Of a DNA stretch of 64,000 bases, positions 21,712 to 36,700 are shown piece by piece. The stretch is taken from contig OX442315.1 in the NCBI GenBank assembly GCA_949358305.1, forward strand, positions 33,940,427-34,004,426, read 5' to 3'. The notes under the pieces are model-generated. The model was not told the DNA's origin and made no database searches. It saw only the letters and a program-made list of their open reading frames with translations. Origin of the DNA: Strigamia acuminata. Its lineage: Eukaryota > Arthropoda > Chilopoda > Geophilomorpha > Linotaeniidae. Position numbers and translations under genes: made by a program. The number at the start of each line of letters is the position of its first letter. Positions within the stretch are counted from its first letter, which is position 1.

Positions 21712-24700
21712 TCAATACTTTATTAAGTCTTCTTTTGATCTGACTCTTAACTTTAATAATCCCAAAATAGGCATTTCAAAGACTAGAGAAATAGGTATGG
21801 AAATTATGTACACAACAACAGAATTTAACCCAGCGAAGTAAATCTGTAATAAAACGTTATCCAATAAAGTTTCATTCAAATACTAAAAAAAACTCGTACA
21901 TTACCATATATATATAAGAAGAATGAGTAGGAACATTTGACTGATAAAACACCCATTTGATTACTAAAATGTGCACCAAATATGCACAATACGTAAGGCG
22001 GCTAAACGGTTGCCAGATAGGCAAAGATAAAGCAAAATTGACAATACCTAGTTTGAATGAATTAAAACGATCAATTACACGTAAATAGTATAAATATCAA
22101 TCAATGATAAAACATGCGTTACTTGCCTCCGTATCCATTACTGCAAGCAAATATTATCCAGCACAGCATAAGTGACCATGAGGTACGCGAGAAAGCGTAA
22201 TAAAAAGCAGCAGCTAACGAATTATAGTATGTGTTTGCTTTATGTAAGCCCAAAACTTGGAATAGAAAAATTGCTACTGACAAAGTCCACCCGAGACAAA
22301 CCATCCACTTGAGAAAAGAAATTATGTCTGAATTAATATTAGTGAATTACAGTTAATGCTAAACACATGTGCTAAGCTTTGTTAAACATTGCGCGCATAA
22401 TAAATAGGCCTACTGCATTGATTTTACGGCAAGTGCATTAACCTTATAATTACGCTCAGTTTTACGGTATAAATAACGTAAGGGAGAAAAGAAAACCCAT
22501 TTAACCCTCTAAAAAACAAAGCTTTGCTATTGAACCAATAAAAATTCGCAATAAAAATTACTATTTTTAATCGTTGTTGAAATTTCGTACGATGTAACAA
22601 CAAACCAAACAAAATGCCAATAAAATACGGTGCTATATGAAGATACGGTTTATAAAAAAGATTATCTAATGCAGTGTAATAGTCATCTGAGCCAGGAATC
22701 CTAAAAAAAAAGTAAATCTTTTTATGATAAAACATTTTGGAGTGCAGCATTTCTGCAGCATTTTATCTGACCAGACAGAATGGCAAAAAAAGTTCTTGTT
22801 GCCAGTGTTAGATTCCCCATAAGACACATTCTGCACCTCCATTATTTTGTCCGAAATTAATTTTTCTCTCAACACGTATATTTTACTACCTGAAATACCG
22901 GTAGTCAAATTTTTCGGCTTGACAGGTATCCCTCGTTTAACGCCAAATTATCGTGGAAACCAACATCGCGTAAAGTGAATTAGCATTGAACTACCGTCTT
23001 CCCCCGAACATAACGTCATGACGTTATATTCAAGTTTTTTCGAAAATTGCTGTTTTCGAAAGTTTTAGCGATTTCTCGAATATAACGTCACTTCCAATAT
23101 AACGTCATGACGTTGTATTCGAATACAACGTCATGACGTTATATTCGAGTGCATTGACGGGTGCGATGCCGGGAAGCATTGCAGGTGCGCTTTTAACGAG
23201 CGCAATGCCGAAAAAACGAATTCGACACGAATTTTGACAAGAATTGGACACGAATTGGATACGAATTAAACAAAAATTATCAGGGCCGTGTCGACCTATG
23301 AGGCGAAGAGGCGGCCGCCAGGTGGCCATGCCGTGGTATGTAAATTTACTAAGGCATGGCCACCTGGCGGCCGCCTCTTCGCCTCATAGGTCAGCACGGC
23401 CCTGCGAATTATACACGAATTGGACACGAATTGTAAAACGAATTGGACACAAATTGTAAAACAAATTGTACACGAATTTGACACGTATTGTAAAACAAAT
23501 TTGGCACGAATTGTCCAATTTACATGCTCAATTTCTGATTTTTTTGATTTTTCAAAAGTTGCATGAAAAAGTACGAATATAACGTCATGACGTAGTGTTC
23601 GAATAAAACGTCAGGTGTCGTTGTATTCGAACACAACGTCATGACGTTATGTTCGGGGGAAGACGGTAGCTGTTCACCCGCAGAATGATAAATCAATCAA
23701 GCCATAAATCAATCATAATGTAAAACAGACAAATATAAAAATACATTTTTGCAAACCAAATATAAAACCCAACCATAATGCAACCAAACCAAAATTTTAA
23801 CCCAAACCAAACGCCAATTCGGCCAATACAATTTTGGCCCAAATGCCACTGCAGCCACTAGGCCTGTGCGAATTTGCGATTAATCGCATTGCGATTTTTT
23901 TTTTGGCGAATATCGCAACTAGTTAAGTTGCTAGCTGTTGTTTGCGATATATCGCATATCGCGATATAATCGCAATAATCGCAAATAATCGCAATAATCG
24001 CACATAATCTCAATAATCGCAATATCGCAACAACACAACGTTCGTTGTACGCGATCGAAGCGCCGGCGTATACGTACGCGTATTCAACAATTGAATTAAA
24101 TTTGTCAATTAATTTTTATATAGTTTTGTTTTGTTTTAGCATGGTTAATTCAGGGATGGACTAATCGGCAGCTGTCTGCTGTCACCTGTCGAATGTCGCG
24201 GCCATCAGCCGTCGACTTTCGACCGTCGGCTGTCGAATGTCGCGTCCGTCGGACGTCGACTGTCACAGCCGTCGAATGTCGACCGTCAGCCGCAGCGGTT
24301 GACATTTGACAGGTGACGGTGGACTTACGACTGTCGTGTCGACTGATGGCCGCGACATTTGACAGGTCCATCCCCGAATTATCCATGCTAAAACAAAACA
24401 AAAATAAATATAAATAAATTGACAAATTTAATTCAATTGTTGAAACCCGCCAAAATGCGCGTAATACGCCGGCGCTTCAATCGCGTACAACGAACGTTGT
24501 GTTGTTGCAATTATTGCGATTATTGCGATTATTGCGATTATTGCGATTATATCGCGATATATCGCGAATGCGATATATCGCGATTTAATCGCAACAATCC
24601 AATATCGCAATCGCATTTGCAACAATCCAATATCGCACAGGCCTAGCAGCCACCTATCAATCATGCTTGACGAGATATACATCGGCTTTATCAACTTACA

Positions 24701-27700
24701 TTTTTATTACATTAATATTTGCCTCAAACCCGTAGTGGGCACTTATTAATCCACTGGTCAACCAAGATACTACAATAAATACTCCTGAGACGATCACACC
24801 AATACGAAAGTAACTGGAAATAAATTGAATCTTTAACAAATTAATGTAAAAAAATCTACTAATTCAATATTACCGTGTAAGCAAAATTAAAACTATAGGA
24901 CTCAATACATAAAACTGCATGTTATTTGCTAAAAACCAACTGTGTTCTAAACACTGCAACCAAAACAAAAATGCAACATAAAATTAAGCACCAACACTTG
25001 TTCGAGCAATTTTGTGTCCCATTACCCCATATTTGGATGGCGTGAAGTTATTTATGTACAATACATTCCACCACCAATTGTTATCGCAGTTATTGCCTTC
25101 AAAACCATTTGTCGGCCAGAAAGGACCAGCAGTAAGGTAATCGATAAGACGATTGTCTATCACAAGTACAAAGAGTACATACAATGGTGTCAATCTGAAA
25201 GAAGAGATAAGAGATGAGCATAAATTCTGCACTGACATTTGAATTAGCCAGCTGTTATTATTTATGAAATGTCAAGAAATATAATGAATTCAGAGATTTG
25301 CATCAAATTACTCAAAACATTTCTCAAACAAAACGAATTGTTTTATCTGTTCCTTCACCCCACATTGCAATTTTGTGTATTATTGTTTTGTTTGCGTATC
25401 AAATGTATAAATGGAAGGTTTGTGTACAGTAATGCTTTTCACAAACATTTCAAAAAACTAAATATCAGCCATTTTTTACATGGAAATCTATTAATCCTTA
25501 GGAAAATGTATTAATTCATCGGAAAATTGCATTAATTCATCGGAAAATGCATTAATTCATCGGAAAATTGCATTAATTCATCGGAAAATGCATTAATTCA
25601 TCGGAAAATTGCATTAATTCATCGGAAAATGCATTAATTCATCGGAAAATTGCATTAATTCATCGGAAAATGCATTAATTCATCGGAAAATGCATCTTTT
25701 TGCATAAAAATGCATCTTTTTGCATAAAAATGCAATTGTACCAGCTCAAAATGAATATTTTATAATGAAAATGTATTTTAACGCCCGCATGTGCACTTTT
25801 TTGCTTGAAAATATAGTGAAGATGTCAATTCTGAATGAATCTGGCCCTATGCCTACGCTTACGCCATTTTGGGACATTTTTTTTGTACTACAACTTAAAC
25901 TGGGACCTATGCGTGGTTCACACTTAAACCACTTTTCTAGAACTTCTGATCTTCTACAAGTCTAAGTTCTACAAAACCGAAATCAATCGTTCACTTCACA
26001 CTTAAGGATAGTTTTGTACAAGTGTCAGATTGGTAAAATTGGTTAAAAAAATATTCAAATTAAACCAAGTATTAGTTTCATTAAGAGTTTCTATTCTTAT
26101 GGTTTTTATAGCAGGAGCGGATTAAGGAGTTATATTGGTCCAGGAAGTTTGTAAAACAATTGCCCCTTATTGTATAGCATTGTATAATAATCGTATGTTC
26201 TATGAACAAAAGCAGAAGACAAAAACATTCCTAACTATGAATGTATGCGAGATTGTTTGCCTATTTGCAGTTTAGTTTATGGCTTTTACCAGTTAAAGGT
26301 AATTGAACTTCTTCTTCTACCCAAACAATGAATTATTGTCCAATTCCTTCAACAAAATTAAAAAAATTAAATTAAAAAACAGATGTTTGAACTTGAAAAA
26401 TGCAGATTAGTAGATACTTCAACTGGAAGCATTAGAACAATTGGAACAATTGAAGCACTCTATACCAGGGGTTCCCAAACTTTTTAGCATTGTGACCCAT
26501 TTTTAAGCAAAGCGATCTTCCGCGCCCCACTTCATCTACCGGTGCATTAAATTTTTCAAAAATAAACTACTAAAAAGAAAAAAAGAAAGAAAAAAACAAA
26601 TTTTGCCTAAAGTTTTACATAAAATTTTAAATAAGTTTGCAAAAAATAATTTTATTGCACTATTCTAGGGGGGGGGGGGGCGTCATGTCGCGCCTCACAG
26701 TTTTGGATACGCTGCTCTATACAAACCACGAACAAAAATTGCAATACAATATGGGGTGAATTTCTTATCAGGAAGTGCGAGAAATGAAACAAAATTTTTC
26801 AAACGGTTAAGAAAGTTACCTCAAGTATCTGTAGAAATAAAATTTAATCCAACTTGTTCTTCCATTGTTTTCTTCACGACGCGTAAAATAAACATAAGAG
26901 ACAAGTAATCCACTTCAGAAATGAAAGAAAGAAATCCTATTAAATTACACGTACAAAAAATTAAAAATTAAAATATCATACCTAAGGAAAAACAATGTTT
27001 CTATTGCCAAAATAGCATTAATAACAATTTCGAAAACTATAGTTTGCAATACTTCAAACACAGACAAAAGATTATCTGCAAAGTAGACATTTTAAATAAG
27101 TAGTCCTATCAATCGTTGACATGTACTCGGCTTTCCAGATAATTGAAATTGCAAATTTAACTTTTCTGGAAAACTGATCGTGTAAACGAACCAGTTTTCC
27201 AGAAAAAACAGACTTATTGGGAAAACTAAATTCCAGTTGTACGAGGTAGATTTTGAGTTTTACGAAGAAAATTAAAATCTTCGATCGGAATATAGACCGA
27301 CAACCATTTTGTTGTTCCAGATAATCAAACTGAATCATGGGTAATTCACATGTGACGTCATGTTTACCAGGAAACTAATGCCATGTAAACGCACACAGTT
27401 ATCCGGATAAATAAAATCCGAATTTTAACTTTTCTGGAAAACTGAGTACATGTAAACATGTGGGCATAGTGTTTCGCTGTAAATTACCTGCCATGAATAC
27501 ACCCACAACAGCTGATTGTGACAGAATAATCCACACCATTGATAAAACGCGAATTCCATGAATGCATCCTACATCAGACTTTGAGTTTTCATTGCTAAAT
27601 AGTTTATAGAAATTTCTGCGCACGGAAAACGCTTCAATGATTCTCGTGACAAGTCCTGTGAAAAAATAAAAATTAATTAATGTCAGTAATCTATTTTCAT

Positions 27701-30700
27701 CAACACTTTCAAACTAACAGTAATAAATCATTCATCATTTATAAATTATTCATGATTCAGCCACTGGATGGCACTAAATAAAATGAGTGATTTACATGCC
27801 CTTAAGATTCCGCTAATTCCCATTGGGTGGCGGATTTGCCAGCATGGTAATACAAAAGAAATGATCAGGCGATCAGCTGAAATGATCCTCTCACTTATAA
27901 TTAGTGTGCCGCAACCAACAACGTAGACTACGTCGATTGTCACTATTTCATGGTGACTCGCACCGATGATGTCATTACCGTTTCACCTATTTCAGGGGTC
28001 GGCAACCTTTTGAGACGGAAGAGCCAAAAGTTACAATTTACAAAATTTCCCAGTTGTTAAAGAGCCACTACAATATTAAATTAGGTCCCATACAGCCGCA
28101 TTTTGACATCGAAAGAGCCGCAGGTTGCCGACCGCTGACCTATTTCATTGCGCCCACTTCCCCAGTACCGAGAAAGACGTAGTTCTCGGTAAAAAAAAAG
28201 ATCAGAAACATCCAATCCACGGGTCATTTTTGAATTCTATTGCCCCAGAGGGGCCTGCCCTCGCCTATTATGAACATTATTATGAAATGTTAAACTTACA
28301 AGTTAAACAAAGGGTGTTTGTGTACGTATCTGCACAAATGCCTCGTGAATGCACTTAAGCTATGTTTGTTGGTCCCTGGTTAGAGTTGCATAGCAACTAT
28401 CACAAGGAATACGGCAATAGTTTCCTGATTTCATCTTTTCTGTCTCGGCATTAACAAATTCTATATTTTATTGCTTTTTATAGTATTTGAAGTGTAAACA
28501 CGTTAAGTGCACTTCAATTATTCAATTAAAGTTCTCATTTTTTTATGGATAAAAACTTGCATGTAAGAAAAATGACTCTTTGGATCACGAAATATTTTTT
28601 ATTATTTAAAAAAATTTTATAATTTGAGCAATAAGTGCCCTAATGGCTTAACTGACCATCTCAGGGCTTCAGATTTTTGGAGAGCCACAAAACCGGTATT
28701 GGGACCTAAATGTACTGGCAACATACTTCGTAATATACATTCAGGGCTGGACTGGAAACAAATTTATTGCCGGGAAATCTGGGTGTCCGGGCCACAATTA
28801 ATGAAGTCAGGACAGGCCAGTCCAGCACTGAATACATTTTGCAAAATGTATTATGGTTTGCAAACTAATGCCATGTTCACCATGGCCCGTCCCTGGCCCA
28901 CCGTAGCCTGTCCCTGTGGCCCGACTCATCCATATTTCCGGATACTAAATTTGTAACCAGTCCAGCCCTGGCCCGAACATAGCATCGTCCGGACAGCTGT
29001 ATGGTCCAGACAGGTTTGCACGAACCCGAACCCAATCAGTATAGACTTGTAAAAACCAAAACCTGGCATAAACCGATTGATAAACTAAGGGGGTGCCGTT
29101 CCAACGGCGAATCGTCTAAGGGCGAATCTGGCCATTCGGACGAATGGCGAATTTTGACCTTATTCCGTCCAAAAGCAGTTCTAATGGCAAATTTCTCCCA
29201 ATTCGCCATTGGGAACGTATTTGGACCTTTCTAATGGCGAATTGGTAGAAATTAGTCACAGGAGCGCGACATGAATCTGCCGCGACAAGCCGACGCAAAA
29301 AAATGGTTTTGGATCAAAAAACCAGTAAGGTTAGGTTCGCGGGTTGTCAAGGGGGGGCGCAGCCCCCCCTTGTTAGCCCTTCTTAGGAAGATGACACCCA
29401 CAGATTCGCCATTGGAAACGCAAATAACGTTTGCAATGGCGAATTTCAATACACACGTTTCCAATGGCGAATTTGCCCAGATTCGCCATTGGAACGTCAA
29501 AATACCTTTCCAATGGCAAATTTTCAAAATTCGCCATTAGGTGATTCGCCGTTGGAACGGGTACCCAAACTAAGTTACTCCAGTCGTGGTTTTAGTTTTT
29601 GCGAGTTTTGGTGTCCTTCCCATTTATCGAAACGGTAAAAGCCGTAAAAACCGAAACTTTGAACACGCCTAATTTATTTTTAAACCGTATGGGTGTAGCT
29701 AGAAACAGATCACGTAGATTGTACATAGAAAAACTGTATTACACCCGATAAAGAAAATCTTATTTCATTATTTGACGATTTGATTTGCGGTTGCTGCAAA
29801 ACACATTCTCCTTTTTCATCCTTTTGGTGCAAGCTTTAGAAATTTTTCAGAGATAAAATGAAAAAAAACTATAATCAAGTACCTTCCTTATCTTCTGGCA
29901 AAGTTTGTTGTTGTTGTTCTTCACTTCCGCTTCTATCGACTCCTACTGTTGTATTAATACTAAAAGTATTCACATCATCCAGTTAATTTTTTTTTACTGA
30001 TTATTCAATTATTATCAGTAACATTATTATAAGGGCCACCGAGAGGAGGTTCGGCCCTTCACCGATTTTACATTGAATGTCAAAAACAATCGACAAATAA
30101 TGACATAACCGAGAAAACTAAAAACACAGGGCCGGTGGGGCCGCCCTGTGAGGGGTTTATGCAGGTTGTGCCCTCAACAAAGACGCTACTGCAAAAATTT
30201 GTGCAACATTCACTATGTTTACATGCACCGAATATTTTGAGTGGTGAATAATTCGAGAGGTGAAAAAATAAAATTTTTGTGTTTACGTGCAGAAAATAAT
30301 TCGTTATCACTTTCGCTTCTCGACCAACGGGGAAGTGCCGGAAGCGATGCACGCATGCGCAATAAAAATAGTCCGAGTTCACTCGAATTAAACAACCTTC
30401 TGCGAGGGATTATTCACGACTCGAATAATCCTACCGTAGTCATGCCTGTTTACATGACAGTTGGGCTCACGGAATAATTCATGTCACTCGAAATATTCCG
30501 TGCATGTAAACGTAGTAATAGTCGGGCCCCAGCAATTTGTACCGGCTCCCCGCTCTCTCGTCAGCCCTGATTATTATTATTACTTTATTGCGTATACAAA
30601 ATCTGGTTTTAAAGTTGAATTTTTAATGAGCTGAATGTGTATTATTTTCGAATATTTTAAGTAAACATCAAATATGGTCGCACAAAGAATAATCGTCGTA

Positions 30701-33700
30701 AATGTCACGAAAACAGTACTGAAAATTGAAGAAATATATTTATAATAAAGTTTTTGGTTTTATACGACGAATACAATACACGTTTTTCGATCAAAAAACA
30801 AAATTAAAATTTACTTACAAAGCCCATATAGCGTAATTATCACGCCAGAAATCAGTCTCGTCCGGTAAGCAAGAAACATTTGTCAGGTTGGCAAGTTTGG
30901 TAATCCATTCAAAATCTATTTATTTTAAATATAGTTATTAAAATATTTTGATTTAATTTCAATTTTTTTATTTAGCATGCTTTTACCTACGACAAAATGT
31001 ATAAATTTAAAAATTTCATCGGATGAACAGGTATGAGGAACACACAGGGCCCACTTGAGAGGAGGAACTTCAAAACCCTTAGCCTCAGGAGGCTAAAATT
31101 AAAAGTTTCTCAGAAAATTAGTTTGAGATCTACAACTTGCAATTGAATATGTAATTGTACAGCGAGTCCCTACATGTGGTACAAACATTCGAGTTACAAA
31201 CTTTCAGCGCTGCAATTGTTTGAGAGATTGTCACGAACCGACTATACAGTATATAAAGGGGTAAACGCGTTTTGAATTACACGCCGGTTACGATACAAGG
31301 AGAGCCTGGCCGTAAGCGGGGGCCCGTTTATTGATAGTCCGCCTGAAGTGTGACGGCGAGCTATCCCCTCGCTCGATCATTCACAAATTATAGCACGGTT
31401 TTCTTGGAATTATAAAAATGAAGAATAATGGCAGAGCACGCGTCCACGGTCTAGTTGAAGTTACATGTCCTTAGGACCAGTGCTGGACTGGCCCGGCGGG
31501 CTACCGGGAGTTTCCCGGTGGCCCATGGCCGCTGTGGTCTGTCGCAGCCTGCTGTGGCCTGTCCCGACTTCATTAATTGTGGCCCGGACACCCAGATTTC
31601 CCGGCAATAAATTTGTTCCCAGTCCAGCCCTGCTTAAGACTGTCGTCGACAACCAGACTATCATAGAAGGCGACGCCGTGCCAAGCCTTGCTGGGATCTC
31701 TAATGGCGAGACGGCGAGGCCGAGCAGCGCACTTTAATCACGCGCGCAAAAGACACATCAGCCTACGATGCTAAAAACAAATAAGGTTTGGTTAGGGGCT
31801 TAAAAGCTGTCAAAATAAATTATATTCAAGTTCAAATGCAAGTCTTGTCTCTACACTCAACTTCCTACCTCTTCCTATCAATAAATTTGTGATATTTGCC
31901 CTGTATTTACAGTCATACGTTGGATTCACTAACAAAATTGTAGAATTTGGGTCCCGGAAGTCACACTGAATCACTGAACTTAGGGACCTCAAATGTATAA
32001 AACACTGTTGACATGTAGTCTATACTTCTCCAACAGATAGAGTCAGTGATATTACCCAGCCGATAAACATACTAGTAAAGTGATAACATCAACTCATCGC
32101 ACTTTAAAAAAGTGAAAACATCAGCATGAGGAAGCTTTGCAACACACTACGCTTATGTGCTTCAATTAGATGTGTTAAGCAATTAAACAAGGCATCGATT
32201 TAAACACCCCCCATCTTGGCTTAATTTTCCCCTCTAAGTTGATTTTAATTTTCCCCCAACCAAACCCCCCCCTCCCCTGGAAACTAAAGAACTCCCCCTA
32301 ACTTTACTTCTCCCTATTAATGTATTTCCCCCCAACCCATTTTATCCCCAACAATTTCGAAGGTATCCCCCACGTAATACCAATGTTAGAACGTCGTCTT
32401 CTCACTGTGTACACAAGGCCCTCTTCGCTTTAGCTGGTCGTCCGCGCTTCCTTTTTTGGCCAATGAGAATACTTTTTACCTGCGGTGGCACAACAAGCCA
32501 GTTCTCAATAATTGCTATTCCAACAATAAGGGGTTTCATTAAATGAGTGATTAGTTGATTACTTTGATTATTGCAATAATCAAAATCACTCAATTATTGA
32601 GGGCCCAACAAAAAATCTGATTATGTGATTATTGGTATGTGTGATTATGTGAAGATCACATGACTTTCTGTGTTGGTCACATGGGCAACCTGAAAAGCTG
32701 ATGCGGAATTGTTTAAACTGTAACCTAGATACGTAGCAATTGTTTAAAAAAAGTTGCTACAAGTAACAATTGCAACTCCCTAACTTGTTTAATGTGTTTA
32801 GTTTAACATAAACTGAGCACACTTTATTGTATTATGACCTTGTGTAGTTGAAGCTGGTGTGGCGCCGCCATGTTGGTTTGAATTGAGAGAGCACTTATAA
32901 TCGGCCCAAGTCAGCAACAAATCATGGTTTGGGATGATTACTTGCTTATTTGATGAAATGATTATTCTCAGGATTGGTTGAATCCTGTCTCATGATACAT
33001 CAAATAATCAACTAATCAAAGTAATCAAAGTAATCAACTAATCACTCATTTAATGAAACCCCTTATTGTGCTTGAAAATTTAAATTTTTGCGAACACAGG
33101 GCATGTACAAGTTCCCGTATTCCATACATCATTTGCAATGCAAACCTGCCACAAACTACTTCTCGAGTGCAGGTATGTGTCGAATCAGCGCCAACTTTTC
33201 CGCTCCTCTTGACGCAGGTATGTGTTAACACTGCTGTCGGTTAAATTCGGTTGTCCACCAGGGGTGACATAGTACTACTTCACATTATCTTGTACACGGA
33301 CAATCACGGACAATCACACCTACCCAATTGCAAGCTCACTATACTCAAAACCACCACAACGTTGACCTATTGTTCGAGCCGTATCACTGGTGTGGCACAA
33401 AAAAGTAGCTCATATTTGTAAAGAACTTCAAACATTGTGATCGATTACCAACATTGTCAAAGGCACAGAACTACTTTTCCGCGTAGTAGAACACAGTATA
33501 CAGTTAGGCGTAAACCGGCTGGAATAGGTCAATGTTGTGGTGGTTTTGAATATATATCCTTCCGTAACTAGCTCCGAATGTCGGCATCGGTAATCATGTG
33601 TAACTTCTTGTCCACATTCCGGATGACATGGGCCCAGCAGTACACACAAACCGTATCTGGTTCAAACACAAGATCACTGGCCAAGGGTTTGTAGTTTTGT

Positions 33701-36700
33701 ACTCTCCGCTGTTCAACAAGGCACGGAAAATGAACGCAAAGTTGTCAGTCGTCTCGTATTTGCAGACGTTTGGGATATGTAGGGGGTGTTGTCGAAAATG
33801 TTAGGGGTTCGTTTGCAAATAAATGGAGGTTATTTGGTTGGGGGGGGGAAATAAATTACTAGGGGAAAGTACAGTTAGGAGGGTTATTTAGTTTACTTGG
33901 GGGAGTTTGGATGGGGGGAAATAAAACTCACTTTAGGGGGGGGAATTAAGCCAAAATGGGGGTGAAATAATTTGTCCCCATTAAACAAGGATAAATTCGT
34001 TGTGCAACATAAAACAATCAATTTACAGTCGTGTAAATAACTTACATTTGCATAAAACACTTGATGTATTTCTAAAGTCATTGAGTGAATTCAAAGTTTG
34101 TAACCTCGCTTTCACTTCAGGATATGACGTTTTCACAACATTTTTTACTTAAGTTAGTCCATTTATTTTGCGTAACTTTAAGCAAAGGATTATGTCACTT
34201 ATTTTCCTTGACCTTTCTTAAGCAACAACGCACATGCTCAATTGAACAATCATTCAGATTTCAGCTGCACACAAGCACGTGATGATAATATTTCATTTTA
34301 GAGCATTCAATAAGCAGTCGTGTATTAAGTATTTGCTTAAACCAATTTCAATGCACTTATTTTTATACTCATTGAGCGCGGGATGCTAATTGAACGCAGT
34401 ATCCTTTGTAACGTAGGTTTACATAGACCAAAACGACTAAATTCAATATCTAAATTAAACAAAACGACTAAATTCAATATCTAAATTGAACAAAACGACT
34501 GAATTCAATAACTAAATTGAACAAAACGACTAAATTCAATATCTAAATTGAACAAAACGACTAAATTCAATATCTAAATTGAACAAAACGACTGAATTCA
34601 ATAACTAAATTGAACAAAACGACTAAATTCAATATCTAAATTGAACAAAACGACTAAATTCAATGTCTAGATTGAACAAAACGACTAAATTCAATATCTA
34701 AATTGAACAAAACGACTAAATTCAATGTCTAAATTGAACAAAACGACTAAATTCAATGTCTAGATTGAACAAAACGACTAAATTCAATATCTAAATTGAA
34801 CAAAACGACTAAATTCAATATCTAAATTGAACAAAACGACTAAATTCAATATCTAAATTAACAAAACGACTAAATTCAATATCTAAATTGAACAAAACGA
34901 CTAAATTCAATGTCTAAATTGAACAAAATGACTAAATTCAATATCTAAATTGAACAAAACGACTAAATTCAATATTTAAATTGAACAAAACGACTGAATT
35001 CAATAACTAAATTGAACAAAACGACTAAATTCAATGTCTAAATTGAACAAAACGACTGAATTCAATAACTAAATTGAACAAAACGACTAAATTCAATGTC
35101 TAGATTGAACAAAAGGACTAAATTCAATATCTAAATTAAACAAAACGACTAAATTCAATATCTAAATTAAACAAAACGACTGAATTCAATGTCTAAATCT
35201 AAATTCTGTCAATAGATTATTTAACGATAATTTAAATTAGTCTAATGGCTAAATGCCTACTTTATGAATATGAGCCATTTGTTAAACAAAAAATGTCAAA
35301 AAGTGTAGTAAACTTAGAAATACTGGAAACTGCTGTTTAAAATTGCATTTAAACTTGTTTAATGTGAAACTTGGTGTGCATGTGCATAGCCAGTAGCCAC
35401 TGGGACTGAAAATGTTACGTCTCTAAATGATTTTTCAAAAACAGATGCCATATCTGATCTGCAACATTATTATCTAAAACTAAAGCACCGAAACACCTTG
35501 ACCCGACCTGGAGTTTGCTATATTAATTCAAAACAACCAAACTAGTTCAAGATCGTTTGAGATCGAGACTACGCAGCACGTGCATCAGCTGATGCACACG
35601 CAATGCGCAAAACATGGGCCGACATCAATAAAGATGCATTATCAGAACCTTGCAGAACTAATTATCAGTTTTTAAAAACCCAGCCAACTGTGGCTAGTCT
35701 GGCTTACGTCAAACTACAAATGATTATATCGTCAAACTACAAATGATTATATCGCACATTATCAAACTACAAATTGTAATAAGCCTGAATTATTCCCTAA
35801 ATTAATAAAGAATAATTCTCTTATTGATGCTTTAACAAGACTTATCATAAAAACTACTACTACTATTAAACTCAAATTCAATGGATTTATTCTGACTTAG
35901 AATAAGGTAAGAAATTACAATGATAAAATAAGGCTTAAATTAAATGTTATATAATTCACTAAAATAAAGAAAATAATAGAAAGAAATAACGAAATAACTT
36001 TGAATCACGGCAAAAACGTTGTCTTGACGTTCCCGATGTTTCGGCGACGATTACGACTGGTTTTCGATGCTCGCTCTTCGTTTCTTCTCTCCGTGCTCGT
36101 TCACGACGATTCGGACTAATTTCCGACTCCTAACTTCTCGAAATCGTCTGGTACAAATCGGCTCTCGTCGATTTGCTGAATCAACCGGACTCTTTCCGTT
36201 TCGTCTATCTCACGTTCTCGCAACTCCGTCTTCGTGGCGACGTATTTGCGACTCTTTCGCAGCGTCTAGCCGGATTTCCTTCACGGCGAGGCGAAATCTC
36301 AAGCCAACAATGAGCAAGCTCAAGAATATGGAAAAAATCCCACCGCACGTGAAATGCGGCAAGACCGTGAAATCCCGCTGTTGTCTGTTACAACAGTAGG
36401 AAAAAACTTCCAAATTAGCAGTTGGCTAATTCAAGAGTACGTTGACTCTGCTGAGCGATCACAAAATACTGGAGGTTTTCTCTGGGTTATTTTGTGGTTG
36501 TTCTCAAGGCAAAGTTCTGGTTCATACTGAGGAGTTTTCACTCCTCCCAGGACTCATTTCCTGTTTGGAGGCTTGTGGGCTGGTTACCCTGGCAACCACC
36601 CACATTTCCTCCCACTCTGCTTAGCTTCCTTGTCTGGAGACAGGAAACATAAAAACTCAAAATAAATAAAATAAACCAAAATATTATTTTCAGACTTATT

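Noticed and set aside
24150-24694. Frames through the hAT foldback element
   Set aside because: Explained by the repeated GTCGAATGTCGC and ATTGCGATT words of the element.
34425-35205. Regular 31-bp repeats considered as a CRISPR-like array
   Set aside because: Units are contiguous without unique spacers and the genome is animal.
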